Assembly: GCA_024276875.1 (NCBI GenBank)
Contig: JAJRWL010000077.1
Span: 1 to 38,897 of the forward strand
Reading direction: 5' to 3'
Source: Gammaproteobacteria bacterium
GTDB taxonomy: Bacteria; Pseudomonadota; Gammaproteobacteria; Chromatiales; Chromatiaceae
DNA length: 38,897 nt
In this document: in pieces, positions 1-10,522 of the stretch
Position numbering within the stretch: the first letter of the stretch is position 1
Layout of the letters: every line of letters begins with the position of its first letter
The notes under the pieces: generated by a model
The model's database searches: none
Told to the model about the DNA's origin: nothing
What the model saw: only the letters and a program-made list of their open reading frames with translations
Made by a program: the position numbers and the translations under genes

Positions 1-1418
1 ATATGCCCAACCGCTTTAGAAATTGCCGCAAGATAGGAGCCTGCTGATGTTACCTGCTTAACGGCTGTTTGCGCCTGTTCACGACTCTGCCCCATAACCT
101 GAACAGCCTGCTTAGAACCCGATTGAAGCTTCTCAATCATCTTATGGATCTCTTCTGTTGACTGCTGTGTTCGACTAGCCAATGTACGCACTTCATCTGC
201 CACAACAGCAAAACCACGCCCTTGATCACCTGCCCGAGCAGCCTCAATAGCCGCATTCAGCGCCAATAAATTTGTCTGCTCCGCAATACTTTTGATTACA
301 TCTAATATCGTGCTAATACTGTCGCTATCTTGCTCTACCTGCTGAATAGCCGCCGCAGCACTATCAATTTGACCAGAAAGCTGTTGCATCGCATCTATTG
401 CATAACCAACAACCTGCTCACCATTTGAGGTTTCACTGTGTGCTTCTCTCGCTGCATCTGATGTATTAGAGATGTTACCAGACACCTCTTGTACTGTGGC
501 TGTCATCTCATTCATGGCAATGGCTACCTGATCTGTTTCTGACTGCTGCTGTTCAATATTGGATTTGGTTTCTGTAGCAATCACAGACATCTCTTCCATT
601 GCCGAAGCAAGCTCAACGGAGGTGTCTGTAATCTTGGAGATCATGGTCACTAATTTATCACGCATGAAGAGCAATCCTTGCATGAGTTCACCAATCTCAT
701 CTCTACGGGTTACATTAATAACAGAGGTTAAATCACCTTCTGCCACACGTTGTAGCTCAGCCACGACCTTTGGTAGCTGATTCAAAGCTTGAGACATGAT
801 GAAATAGACTACACCAATACCTAATAAAATAATCAATGCACCAATACTTACATCCAAGAGCGTTAATGCTACCAACTCCTGTTGTGCAGAGAGTGATACA
901 ACTGTCCACTTTTCCACTTCGGCAAGAAAACCATCTACTTCTTGCCCCATCTTTGCAGCCACTTCATCAAATTGCGCCATCATTTGATTGCCAGCAGCTG
1001 GGCCACCATTAATATAAGCCTGCGCCATCTTTTTTCCAGCGTCATAATAAGCATTAAAGGTCGGTATCATTGATTGATATTGCACGGCATTTTCTGGATG
1101 CAACACTTTAAGCTCATCAATCAACCTCTTAAACATTCTGGCATTATTTTCAGCCTCATCAAAACCATCATTTAACCCATCACGTCCTCGTGTGGCACTA
1201 ATATCAGTCAACCACTGCTGCACTTGAACAACGGCCAATTTCAGCTCATGGGCTCTATTAAGAGTGGGGAATTCTTTATTATTAAGTTGTGTCATATGGT
1301 CTGCAATAGCGCGACTATTGACAATGATGACACCACTTTCAATTACAACAACTGCCGTTAGAAAAATGGATAAAATAAGGAAACGTGTGCCTAGCTTTAT
1401 ATTGTTTAATGCATTCAT
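1..1418 (-). CDS. Methyl-accepting chemotaxis protein, 3' part outside the window
   Basis: Minus-strand reading from ATG at 1418 gives [29 protein letters not shown]..., a TM segment, a HAMP-like region and the MCP hairpin tip ...[48 protein letters not shown]; open to the window edge. Confidence 0.95.
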   Translation of the reverse strand, partial: MNALNNIKLGTRFLILSIFLTAVVVIESGVIIVNSRAIADHMTQLNNKEFPTLNRAHELKLAVVQVQQWLTDISATRGRDGLNDGFDEAENNARMFKRLIDELKVLHPENAVQYQSMIPTFNAYYDAGKKMAQAYINGGPAAGNQMMAQFDEVAAKMGQEVDGFLAEVEKWTVVSLSAQQELVALTLLDVSIGALIILLGIGVVYFIMSQALNQLPKVVAELQRVAEGDLTSVINVTRRDEIGELMQGLLFMRDKLVTMISKITDTSVELASAMEEMSVIATETKSNIEQQQSETDQVAIAMNEMTATVQEVSGNISNTSDAAREAHSETSNGEQVVGYAIDAMQQLSGQIDSAAAAIQQVEQDSDSISTILDVIKSIAEQTNLLALNAAIEAARAGDQGRGFAVVADEVRTLASRTQQSTEEIHKMIEKLQSGSKQAVQVMGQSREQAQTAVKQVTSAGSYLAAISKAVGH

Positions 1419-1519
1419 TTCAGCTTTCTCTCTAAATTTCATTCCTGTAGACCCATGTTTTTGTTGACACATATACAACACTGGCCACAAAACTTGAGTT
1501 AATTTCTCAGTTAAAACGT

Positions 1520-1572
1520 ATTCAACCTATCGGCAGGTTGAATTTAGTTCTTGAATTTTTTATTCAACCTGC
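1520..1572. repeat. Three-arm alternating inverted repeat (ATTCAACCT / AGGTTGAAT / ATTCAACCTGC)
   Basis: Arms at 1520-1528, 1533-1543 and 1562-1572. The middle arm can pair with either flank (9 bp or 11 bp). Confidence 0.8.
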
Positions 1573-1611
1573 TAGATAGCCAAGTATAGAAGTTAATAAA
1601 AAATCCATGTA

Positions 1612-2112
1612 TTAGAATGCAACTCCACCCTCTGGCGCATACCCTTTGCGTAAGGTATTTTCAGTTACTGTTCGTGGTTCAAGAAACTGTAATAGGTAAT
1701 CTGAGCTGCCTGCTTTGGTTCCCATGCCAGTGAGCTTAAAACCACCAAAAGGCTGATATCCCACTCGTGCCCCCGTAATTTTACGATTGAGGTAAAGATT
1801 ACCTGCCTGAAATCTCTGTTTTGCCCATGCCAGATGCATTGGGCTGCGTGAATAAACACCTCCCGTCAGGGCATAACATATCGCATTGGCCAGCACGAGA
1901 GCTTGTTCAAAATCAGGCACATTCATTACAGCCAGAACAGGGCCAAAGATCTCTTCTGTTGCTAATGAGGAATCAGGGGGTACAGCAGTAAATATAGTGG
2001 GGTCAATAAAATAGCCATCCCCTAAATGAGCACAATCTATCTCTAATGCTAGTTTGGCATCTCTCTTGCCCTGAGCAATCATCTGTTCTATTTTTTCATA
2101 GGCCGCGCGCTC
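1612..2112 (-). pseudogene. C-terminal remnant of delta-1-pyrroline-5-carboxylate dehydrogenase (aldehyde dehydrogenase family)
   Basis: About 165 aa matching only the ALDH C-terminus (EEIFGPVLAVMNVPDFEQALVLAN...RKITGARVGYQPFGGFKLTGMGTKAGSSDYLLQFLEPRTVTEN). An in-frame stop lies just upstream (2113-2115). The N-terminal and catalytic Cys region is absent. Confidence 0.85.
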
Positions 2113-2240
2113 TTAATTTATTTACGCTTTAATAGCAAGCATAGTTAATTAAAGGAGGGCACGCACTTTTGCGTTATGCCAAACTAAGAGAGAAGCAGCC
2201 GCATTAATGGAGACCGTAGATTTGCGGGGTTGATTAGAAT

Positions 2241-5200
2241 TTAAGGCTTTAGTTGATGGCGGGAGCCATAGATTACGGCAATATTTTCTTGGCCTAACAA
2301 TCTTTCTAAGCGGAACAGGAGTTCATCGGCAGGATGAATATGCCATTCTGATCCAAGATCAATACTACCTTTCGCTGCTTGCTGCTGGTAAAGCAAGCGA
2401 ATAGGGCAGGTGCCATTACAATAGGGTTCAATAATCTGTTTCAGCTGTAAACAAAAATTATTGGGCGATAGATTTTTCTCTTCCAGTAAGTGATGATTAA
2501 TATTGAGTCGCAGGTGTTTGGCACGGGTCTCACGCACCTTTTCAAAATCAAAGACTTGATCAACACGAATATTCAATCCACCACGAAAATCATCAAAACT
2601 CAGTCCACCCGCAACAACCAGTATCTTATCCACTGCCAGCAGCTCACGGTTATCTTCAAATATATCTGAAAAGAGTGTCACCTCAATTCGGCCACTGTGA
2701 TCATCCAGCATCACCGATGCCATGCGCCCTCGTTGGGTCTGAATCTGGCGAACACTCAAAACCAAACCTGCCACAGTGACCCGAACCCCACCTTTTCGAC
2801 GGCCACCGCCTTTTTTTGTCTCAACTAACCCTGAGAGCTTGCCGATCCGCGCCGTAACAATAGAGGGTAATTCAGCCTCATAACGCCCCATGGGATGCCC
2901 CGTCAGATAGAGACCCAGCGTCTCTTTCTCTCCCTGTAGCCGCTCTTTTTCACTCCATTCTTCACTCTCTTCCAATGCAATATGCGTTGCCTGGGTAGAC
3001 TGTTGGGTATCAGCTCCCATGCCAAACAGGTCATTCTGCCCTGCTGCCCGATCAGCGACTTGTTGTTCTGCCATTTTGAGGGCGGTGGATAGATTCGATA
3101 TTAGAGTGGCTCGATTTGCCCCCAATTCATCCAATGCGCCGGCACGTATTAGCGATTCCAATACTCGGCGGTTGGCTTTACGTAGATCAATGCGGCTACA
3201 AAAATCAAATAGATCAACAAAATCACCGTCTTGCTTGCGGGAGTCAATAATGCCTTCAATGGCTGCCTGCCCCACTCCTTTGATTGCACCCAGCCCATAG
3301 ATAATGGTGTCATCGCCGCTGATGGTGAATTTATATTCAGAGCAATTGACATGAGGTGAAGTCACCTCCAGCTTCATCTCTCGGCACTCCTCAATCATGA
3401 TCACCACCTTATCGGTGTGATCCATATCCGCCGAGAGCACTGCGGCCATAAAGGCAGCCGGATAATGCGCCTTGAGCCAAAGGGTTTGATAGGAGACCAG
3501 GGCATAGGCTGCGGAGTGTGATTTATTAAAGCCGTAGCCGGAGAAGTACTCCATCAGATCAAAAATGCGAGTGGCCACCGCCTCATCCACCCCCCGTTCT
3601 AGCGCACCTTTAGTAAAGACGGCGCGCTGTTTGGCCATCTCCTCTGGCTTTTTCTTGCCCATTGCCCGGCGCAGGATATCAGCACCACCCAGGGTATATC
3701 CCGCCAATACCTGGGGGATCTTCATCACCTGTTCCTGGTAGAGAATAATGCCATAGGTCGGTTTAAGGATGGGTTCCAAATCAGGATGCGGATAATCTAC
3801 TTCAGCTCGGCCATGCTTACGGTTGATGAAGTCATCCACCATACCTGAACCCAGTGGCCCCGGACGAAACAGTGCCACCAATGCCGTGATCTCATCAAAA
3901 CAGTCTGGTTGAAGTTTTTTGATAAGATCCTTCATGCCGCGGGATTCCAGCTGGAATACTGCGGTAGTGCCACAATTTTTCAACAGTTTGAAAGAGGCCT
4001 CATCATCCATCGGGATGGTGGTAATATCGATGGGTAACTCGCCCTGCCTTTGGCGTTCACGATTTACTGTTTTGAGTGCCCAATTAATGATGGTGAGTGT
4101 CCGCAGGCCAAGAAAATCAAACTTAACCAGACCCACCGCCTCTACATCATCTTTATCAAATTGGGTGACCAAATTCTCGCCACCCGCTTCACAATAGAGC
4201 GGTGAGAAATCAGTCAGCACGGTGGGGGCGATCACAACCCCACCCGCATGTTTACCGGCATTACGAGAGAGTCCTTCCAGTGATAATCCCATATCAATGA
4301 GCAGTTGAACCTCTTCCTCATCTTTATAGGCCAGCTTTAGATCATCACTCTCCTCCAATGCCTTGGTCAGTGTCATGCCAACCTCAAAGGGGATCATCTT
4401 GGCAATGCGATCAACAAAACCGTAAGGGTGACCCAGCACCCGCCCCACATCTCGCACAACCGCCTTAGCGGCCATGCTGCCGTAGGTGATAATCTGCGAT
4501 ACTGCATCTCGGCCATAACGCCGAGCCACGTAGTCAATCACTCGATCACGGCCATCCATGCAGAAATCGATATCGAAATCTGGCATGGAGATACGCTCAG
4601 GGTTTAGAAAGCGCTCAAACAGCAGTTCATGCTCAATAGGATCAAGATCGGTTATTTTAAGAACATAAGCCACCAATGAGCCAGCACCCGAACCACGACC
4701 TGGGCCTACCGGAATATCATTGTCTTTCGCCCATTGGATAAAATCCGCCACAATCAAAAAATAGCCTGGAAAGCCCATGGAGTTGATCACATCCAGCTCT
4801 ATCTGCAGCCGGTCATCATAGACCTTACGCTGCTCAGCATAATCTGGGGCTGAAGAATCAAGAATAATTTGCAAGCGTTGATCCAGCCCCTTTCGAGACT
4901 CAGCCGCAAGAAATTCATCAATGGTCATCCCTTCAGGCACAGGGAAGTCTGGCAGGTAGTTCTTTCCGAGGGTGAGTTCCAGATTGCAGCGCTTGGCAAT
5001 CTCTACACTGTTTTCTAACGCCTCAGGGATGTCAGCAAACAGCGTCTGCATCTCTTCTGGGGTGCGCAAGTATTGCTGATCACAGTAATTTTTGCGTCGT
5101 CTGCGATCATCCAGGGTGCGTCCTTCATGGATGCAGACCCGAACCTCATGCGCCTCAAACTCTTCAGCTTTGAGGAAACGGACATCATTGGTGGCCACGA

Positions 5201-5789
5201 CTGGCACACCCCGCTCCATTGCCAGATCAACACTGGCGTGCAAACAATCCTCTTCACGCCCACGCCCCGTGCGGTTGAGTTCAAGGTAGTATCGATCACC
5301 AAAAAGTGCCAACCAACCATCCAGCAACGTTCTTGCCTGTGAAGTATCGCCATTCAACAAGGCAAGACCCACATCACCCAAGCAACCACCTGAAAGTGCA
5401 ATCAGCCCCTCACAAGCACCTGATAACCAGCCACGATTCAACATCGGTCGCCCTAAATGCTGTCCCTCCATATAGCCGCGAGAAACCAAACGGGTGAGGT
5501 TTCGGTATCCTTCATTATTTTGAACCAGCAGCACCAATCGAAAGGGTTTATTGACATCATCCTCATTGCGCAGCCACAGATCCACACCGATGATAGGTTT
5601 AACACCTGCAGCCAGTGCGGCTCGGTAAAACTTCACCATGGCAAAAAGGTTGCATTGATCTGTGATTGCCACAGCAGGAATGCCGACATCAGCCACGGCT
5701 TTAACCAGTGGTTTGATGCGGACTACACCATCAACCAGGGAGTACTCTGAGTGAAGCCGAAGATGAACAAATGTCGGTTGCATGATCAA
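2241..5789 (-). CDS. dnaE: DNA polymerase III subunit alpha
   Basis: 1182 aa; PHP start FVHLRLHSEYSLVDG, catalytic PDFDIDFCMDGRDRVIDYV, GPGRGSGAGSLVAY. Confidence 0.97.
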   Translation of the reverse strand: MIMQPTFVHLRLHSEYSLVDGVVRIKPLVKAVADVGIPAVAITDQCNLFAMVKFYRAALAAGVKPIIGVDLWLRNEDDVNKPFRLVLLVQNNEGYRNLTRLVSRGYMEGQHLGRPMLNRGWLSGACEGLIALSGGCLGDVGLALLNGDTSQARTLLDGWLALFGDRYYLELNRTGRGREEDCLHASVDLAMERGVPVVATNDVRFLKAEEFEAHEVRVCIHEGRTLDDRRRRKNYCDQQYLRTPEEMQTLFADIPEALENSVEIAKRCNLELTLGKNYLPDFPVPEGMTIDEFLAAESRKGLDQRLQIILDSSAPDYAEQRKVYDDRLQIELDVINSMGFPGYFLIVADFIQWAKDNDIPVGPGRGSGAGSLVAYVLKITDLDPIEHELLFERFLNPERISMPDFDIDFCMDGRDRVIDYVARRYGRDAVSQIITYGSMAAKAVVRDVGRVLGHPYGFVDRIAKMIPFEVGMTLTKALEESDDLKLAYKDEEEVQLLIDMGLSLEGLSRNAGKHAGGVVIAPTVLTDFSPLYCEAGGENLVTQFDKDDVEAVGLVKFDFLGLRTLTIINWALKTVNRERQRQGELPIDITTIPMDDEASFKLLKNCGTTAVFQLESRGMKDLIKKLQPDCFDEITALVALFRPGPLGSGMVDDFINRKHGRAEVDYPHPDLEPILKPTYGIILYQEQVMKIPQVLAGYTLGGADILRRAMGKKKPEEMAKQRAVFTKGALERGVDEAVATRIFDLMEYFSGYGFNKSHSAAYALVSYQTLWLKAHYPAAFMAAVLSADMDHTDKVVIMIEECREMKLEVTSPHVNCSEYKFTISGDDTIIYGLGAIKGVGQAAIEGIIDSRKQDGDFVDLFDFCSRIDLRKANRRVLESLIRAGALDELGANRATLISNLSTALKMAEQQVADRAAGQNDLFGMGADTQQSTQATHIALEESEEWSEKERLQGEKETLGLYLTGHPMGRYEAELPSIVTARIGKLSGLVETKKGGGRRKGGVRVTVAGLVLSVRQIQTQRGRMASVMLDDHSGRIEVTLFSDIFEDNRELLAVDKILVVAGGLSFDDFRGGLNIRVDQVFDFEKVRETRAKHLRLNINHHLLEEKNLSPNNFCLQLKQIIEPYCNGTCPIRLLYQQQAAKGSIDLGSEWHIHPADELLFRLERLLGQENIAVIYGSRHQLKP

Positions 5790-5851
5790 TTAAAGAGGCT
5801 CTAGACTAGGAGATGTTTACTAAACAGCATGGTTAAGCTACGGGTGGAAAA

Positions 5852-6439
5852 TCAGCCTGCTTCAATCAAGCGGCGTACTGGCCCAAAAGAGCGGCGATGA
5901 ATGGGGGTCACCCCCAACTGCTGCAATGCGGCAAGATGAGCCTTTGTTGGATACCCTTTATGCTGAGCCAAGCCATAACCAGGGTATTGCTGATCCAATG
6001 CTACCATCTCCCGATCCCGTGCTACTTTAGCCAGGATTGAGGCGGCACTTATAGCGGCAACTGTTCCATCACCGCCCACAATAGCTTCAGCACTACAGGG
6101 AAGCTCAGGGCAGCGATTGCCATCAATCAAGGCATGAGTCGCGGCAATCGGCAGTGCTTCAACGGCACGGCGCATCGCTAACATACTGGCCTGTAGAATA
6201 TTGATTCGATCAATTTCATCAACCTCTGCACGCCCCAGCGCCCAAGCCAGCGCCTTCTCCTGTATCTCTATCTCCAGTAGATTACGACGTTTTTCAGTGA
6301 GCCGTTTTGAATCGGCAAGCCCTTCAATCGGTCGAGCAGGGTCGAGTATCACTGCAGCTGCAACCACCGCGCCCATCAACGGCCCACGCCCAACCTCATC
6401 AACACCGGCTATCAATCGGCTATCAACCATTTCATTCAC
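5852..6439 (-). CDS. rnhB: Ribonuclease HII
   Basis: [24 protein letters not shown] ... [11 protein letters not shown] motifs. Confidence 0.96.
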   Translation of the reverse strand: MNEMVDSRLIAGVDEVGRGPLMGAVVAAAVILDPARPIEGLADSKRLTEKRRNLLEIEIQEKALAWALGRAEVDEIDRINILQASMLAMRRAVEALPIAATHALIDGNRCPELPCSAEAIVGGDGTVAAISAASILAKVARDREMVALDQQYPGYGLAQHKGYPTKAHLAALQQLGVTPIHRRSFGPVRRLIEAG

Positions 6440-7608
6440 GTTACTGGCAACTCAATCTCGTTCTCTGTTTTTGAAATAAGTGCCAACACGGCCTCTGCTG
6501 CTTTCTGGCTGGAGTTTTGTCGCATATCTCGGTGAATTTGACGGTAGCTTTGCTGGATCTCTGCGACCTGCTCAGGTGATTCTAAAAATGCCATCAATGC
6601 TTCTCCCAGATTTTCTGGCGTACACTCATCTTGGAGATATTCCGGTGCCAGTCCTTTCCCCGCCAATAGATTGGCCATTGCGATATAAGGCACTTTGACC
6701 AATTTTAGATGTTTAATAATCCAAAATGTAAGCCATTGCATGCGATAGCCCACCACCATTGGGCGCGTCAATAAGAGGGTCTCGAGCGTTGCCGTACCTG
6801 AGGCAGTTAATACCACATCTGCAGCTGTTATTGCATCCCGCGCTTGGCCATCCAGCAACAGAATAGGCAGCTCTGGTGCTAATGTTTGTAACTGTTGCTC
6901 AAAGGCATTTCGCACCGCTAAACTCACCAGCGGAGTGACAAAACAGAGTTCAGGCTGCCGCACCTGACACCACTGCGCAGCACCGATAAAACTCGCAGCC
7001 AATCCTTGAATTTCACTCATACGGCTGCCAGGGAGGATTGCTATAATGGGTTTATCCTGCGCCAACCCAAGCCGACTGCGCGCCTCAGCTTTGTCATTTT
7101 CCAGCGGTATCTCATCCGCCAATGAATGCCCCACATAGTTGACTGGCACCTGATGTTGTTTCAGGAATTCCGTCTCAAATGGGAAGATGCTCAACAGTAG
7201 ATTTACTGCATCTTTAATTTTATGCACCCTACCTGGTCGCCAGGCCCAAACGGTAGGGCTGACATAATGTACCGTAGGGATACCGGCTTTTTTTAGACGC
7301 GTTTCTAAGCCCAGATTAAAATCGGGGGCATCGATACCAATAAAAATATCGGGGGGATCGGCTAAAAAATGATCCGTTAGTTGACGGCGAATGGCGAGCA
7401 GTTCAGGCAGATGTTTCAATACGTCAACCAACCCCATAACGGAAAGACGCTCCATCGGAACCAGGCTTTTGCAGCCCTGTGCAAGCATGCGCGACCCACC
7501 CACACCTTCAAAAACCACATCACCCTTTAGCGTTTGCAGGGCTTGCATGAGACCCGCACCTAGCAGGTCACCCGATATCTCATTAGCAACAATACCAACC
7601 CGCAACAT
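6436..7608 (-). CDS. lpxB: Lipid-A-disaccharide synthase
   Basis: [23 protein letters not shown]..., [26 protein letters not shown]-like; 4-nt overlap with rnhB and synteny with lpxA. Confidence 0.96.
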   Translation of the reverse strand: MLRVGIVANEISGDLLGAGLMQALQTLKGDVVFEGVGGSRMLAQGCKSLVPMERLSVMGLVDVLKHLPELLAIRRQLTDHFLADPPDIFIGIDAPDFNLGLETRLKKAGIPTVHYVSPTVWAWRPGRVHKIKDAVNLLLSIFPFETEFLKQHQVPVNYVGHSLADEIPLENDKAEARSRLGLAQDKPIIAILPGSRMSEIQGLAASFIGAAQWCQVRQPELCFVTPLVSLAVRNAFEQQLQTLAPELPILLLDGQARDAITAADVVLTASGTATLETLLLTRPMVVGYRMQWLTFWIIKHLKLVKVPYIAMANLLAGKGLAPEYLQDECTPENLGEALMAFLESPEQVAEIQQSYRQIHRDMRQNSSQKAAEAVLALISKTENEIELPVT

Positions 7609-8390
7609 TAGCGAATAATACCGCGCGTACTTTTACCTACAAAATCAGACATCAGGCTGATTTCACTACACTCTTTAGCCAGTGCTTTAATCTCAAGAAC
7701 CGCCTCATCCAATTTTAGCTGTGATTTATACAGCAGCTTATACGCCCGTTTAATCAGTTGGATGGTCTCTTCATTGAAACCACGACGACGCAGACCTTCG
7801 GAGTTGATGCCGTGAGGCTTTGCTGGATGCCCTCCAATGGTGACATAGGGCGGCACATCACTTTTGATGACGCTCCCCATTGAACTAAAGCTATGTGCGC
7901 CAATATGGCAAAATTGGTGGGCAATACTGAAGCCTCCCAGAATAGCGTAATCGCCAATGACAACATGCCCACCTAAAGAGGCGGCATTGGCAAGGATGAT
8001 GTGATCACCTAACTGACAATCATGTGCAACATGGGTATAAGCCATAAAGAGGTTATCATGTCCAATGCGTGTTACTGCCGCATCCTGCACTGTGCCGCGA
8101 TGAATTGTTGTAAATTCACGAATCTGATTACGATCACCCATCTCCAGTCGCGTCTCTTCCCCTGCATATTTCATATCCTGGGGGGCTTCACCAATAGAGG
8201 CAAATTGAAAAATCTTATTATCTATACCAATTGTTGTTGGGCCATTAATAACAACATGGGGGCCAATGGTTGTACCACGCCCAATCTGCACATCAGCACC
8301 AATGACGGCGAATGGTCCGACACTGACACCTTCATCTAATTCAGCCGCAGGATCAATGGCGGCACGAGGATCAATCTGTGAGTGGTTCAA
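7608..8390 (-). CDS. lpxA: Acyl-ACP--UDP-N-acetylglucosamine O-acyltransferase
   Basis: Left-handed beta-helix hexapeptide repeats, 260 aa, IREFTTIHRGT; synteny. Confidence 0.96.
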   Translation of the reverse strand: MNHSQIDPRAAIDPAAELDEGVSVGPFAVIGADVQIGRGTTIGPHVVINGPTTIGIDNKIFQFASIGEAPQDMKYAGEETRLEMGDRNQIREFTTIHRGTVQDAAVTRIGHDNLFMAYTHVAHDCQLGDHIILANAASLGGHVVIGDYAILGGFSIAHQFCHIGAHSFSSMGSVIKSDVPPYVTIGGHPAKPHGINSEGLRRRGFNEETIQLIKRAYKLLYKSQLKLDEAVLEIKALAKECSEISLMSDFVGKSTRGIIR

Positions 8391-8417
8391 TGCTATATTA
8401 CTAACCCAATTAATAAA

Positions 8418-8861
8418 TTAATGCTCTTTGGCTGTACACATGATCTCAGCTGTTGCTGCAATCCTGCCATCAACCGTTGCTTTACCAGAGAACATCCAAA
8501 TACCACGTTTCGTACCCTTCAATTCAACCTCAAGATGCAATTGGTCCCCAGGTTCTACAGGCCGTTTAAAGCGAGCTTTATCAATACCTACAAAATAATA
8601 AAGTGCATTTTCACCCACTAAGTCAGGGTGAGATTCCATCGCTAGTATTCCAGTAGCTTGCGCAAGCGCCTCAATAATCATGACCCCAGGCATTACGGGG
8701 CGAACAGGGAAATGGCCATTAAAAAACGGTTCATTGAAGCTAACATTTTTCAATGCCAATAACCGTTTGTCGTGTTCAAATTCTAAAACTCGATCAATCA
8801 TTAAAAACGGATAGCGGTGCGGTAATACGCTCAACACCTTATGTATATCCATACTCTCCAA
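8418..8861 (-). CDS. fabZ: 3-hydroxyacyl-ACP dehydratase
   Basis: [41 protein letters not shown]. Confidence 0.97.
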   Translation of the reverse strand: MESMDIHKVLSVLPHRYPFLMIDRVLEFEHDKRLLALKNVSFNEPFFNGHFPVRPVMPGVMIIEALAQATGILAMESHPDLVGENALYYFVGIDKARFKRPVEPGDQLHLEVELKGTKRGIWMFSGKATVDGRIAATAEIMCTAKEH

Positions 8862-8924
8862 AGTCTATCCCCTCAATTACTTTTGTATTAAACCATCAAG
8901 TGATTTAATTAAATTACTGGCCAA

Positions 8925-9971
8925 TCAAGTATTCTGATCCGGTTTATCATTAGTCTCTGACTGAGACTGTTTTTCAAGTTGCCTGACGCGTTGTGTTAAC
9001 GCTTCAAGATGCCTAATTCTAGCAATCGTTTTTCGCCAGACACGGTTTGGAACAGCAGGTAGATTACCACTAAAATAACCTGGCTCAGAAAATGAGCGAG
9101 TAACTAATGTCTGTGCTGAAAAATGCACGTTATCGGCGATCTCAAGATGCCCTACAATACCCACACCACCCGCCAAGGTACACTGCTTTCCAATCTTGGT
9201 TGAACCTGCCACCCCAACACAAGCGGCTATCGCTGTGTGCGCACCAACCTCAACGTTATGGGCTATCTGAATCTGATTATCCAGTTTTACACCATCTCCA
9301 ATGATCGTATCTTTAATAGCCCCTCGGTCAATGGTTGTATTGGCACCAATCTCTACATCATTACCGATACAAACAGAACCTAGCTGCGGAACCTTAATCC
9401 ATACACCATTATCATTGGCCAAGCCAAATCCATCACTTCCAATAACAGCCCCCGGATGAATCAAAACCCGCCGGCCAATAGTAACGTGATGGCATAGTGT
9501 TACATTTGCCACCAAGCGGCTACCATCCTCTATCTGACAACCTTTACCGATAGTGCATCCAGCACCAATATCAACCTCTGCACCAATGATCACATTATCC
9601 TCAATCACCACGCCAGGCCCAATGCTAGCACTGACATCAATTTGTGCTGAAGGCGCTACTATTGCAGAGGCATGCTGTCCTGCTTGTTTTTCTGACAACG
9701 GTGCTATTAATTGTGCGACTTTTGCAAAGAGAAGATAAGGATTATCACTTACCAACGCATTTGTAGGACACTCATCTAAAAACTTCTGTTCTAAAATGAC
9801 GGCCGATGCCTTGGTGGTTTTGAGGTATTTCCGATACTTTGAATTAGATAAAAAACTGATACTACCAGGCACTGCATCCTGCAATACAGATAAGCTATCA
9901 ATGCTGCAATCAGCATCACCTACCAGCCTGGCATCTACTTGATGCGCAAGATCTTCCAGCCGATAAGTCAC
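8925..9971 (-). CDS. lpxD: UDP-3-O-(3-hydroxymyristoyl)glucosamine N-acyltransferase
   Basis: N-terminal LpxD domain plus hexapeptide repeats, GSDGFGLANDNGVWIKVPQLG. Confidence 0.96.
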   Translation of the reverse strand: MTYRLEDLAHQVDARLVGDADCSIDSLSVLQDAVPGSISFLSNSKYRKYLKTTKASAVILEQKFLDECPTNALVSDNPYLLFAKVAQLIAPLSEKQAGQHASAIVAPSAQIDVSASIGPGVVIEDNVIIGAEVDIGAGCTIGKGCQIEDGSRLVANVTLCHHVTIGRRVLIHPGAVIGSDGFGLANDNGVWIKVPQLGSVCIGNDVEIGANTTIDRGAIKDTIIGDGVKLDNQIQIAHNVEVGAHTAIAACVGVAGSTKIGKQCTLAGGVGIVGHLEIADNVHFSAQTLVTRSFSEPGYFSGNLPAVPNRVWRKTIARIRHLEALTQRVRQLEKQSQSETNDKPDQNT

Positions 9972-9979
9972 TTGATGCT

Positions 9980-10504
9980 TTATTTCCCAGCTTCAAACTT
10001 CTCTTTTAAACGCTGCAAAATCTTAGCGGAGATATTAACTCGCTTGCTAGCAAATATAACACCATCAGTTAAAATAATATCCATGCTCTCTTCTTTGCCA
10101 ACTTGTTGCACTATTTCAGCCACTTGACGGCTTATTAAACTCTGCAACTCATTGCGACGAAGATTAAAATCCTCACGATACTCTTCGCGAGCATTTTTGA
10201 GTTTACGATGGCGAGAGACAATATCCCTTTCCAACCGCTTTACTTCAGATTCACTCATCACAGCACCATCTCTGGAGAGCTTCTCTTCCAGCTTTTTAAC
10301 TTGTTTTCGCTGTGCAATCAGATCACTCTCTTTACGACTAAATTCAGCCTCTAAATTTTTTCTAGCCGCTGCATATTGTGGCGACTGTTCAAAAACTTTA
10401 ATTGCATTTACAACACCAATTTTTAATTCCTGCGCAGTAACGACATTGATACAAATCAGCCAAAACAGTGCAATTAAAATAATTGAGGGGTATATTTTCT
10501 TCAA
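9980..10504 (-). CDS. skp: OmpH/Skp family periplasmic chaperone
   Basis: Signal peptide, coiled-coil, Skp-like KIGVVNAIKVFEQSPQ; located between bamA and lpxD. Confidence 0.9.
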   Translation of the reverse strand: MKKIYPSIILIALFWLICINVVTAQELKIGVVNAIKVFEQSPQYAAARKNLEAEFSRKESDLIAQRKQVKKLEEKLSRDGAVMSESEVKRLERDIVSRHRKLKNAREEYREDFNLRRNELQSLISRQVAEIVQQVGKEESMDIILTDGVIFASKRVNISAKILQRLKEKFEAGK

Positions 10505-10522
10505 GATTAATCTCCAGAACGA

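Noticed and set aside
559-1467. Plus-strand ORFs at 559-780 and 1264-1467
   Set aside because: Antisense to the clear MCP coding sequence; low-complexity shadow ORFs.
3019-5750. Numerous plus-strand and out-of-frame ORFs within dnaE (for example 3019-3300, 3919-4197, 5073-5342, 5457-5750)
   Set aside because: They overlap a strongly conserved full-length gene and show no recognisable domains.
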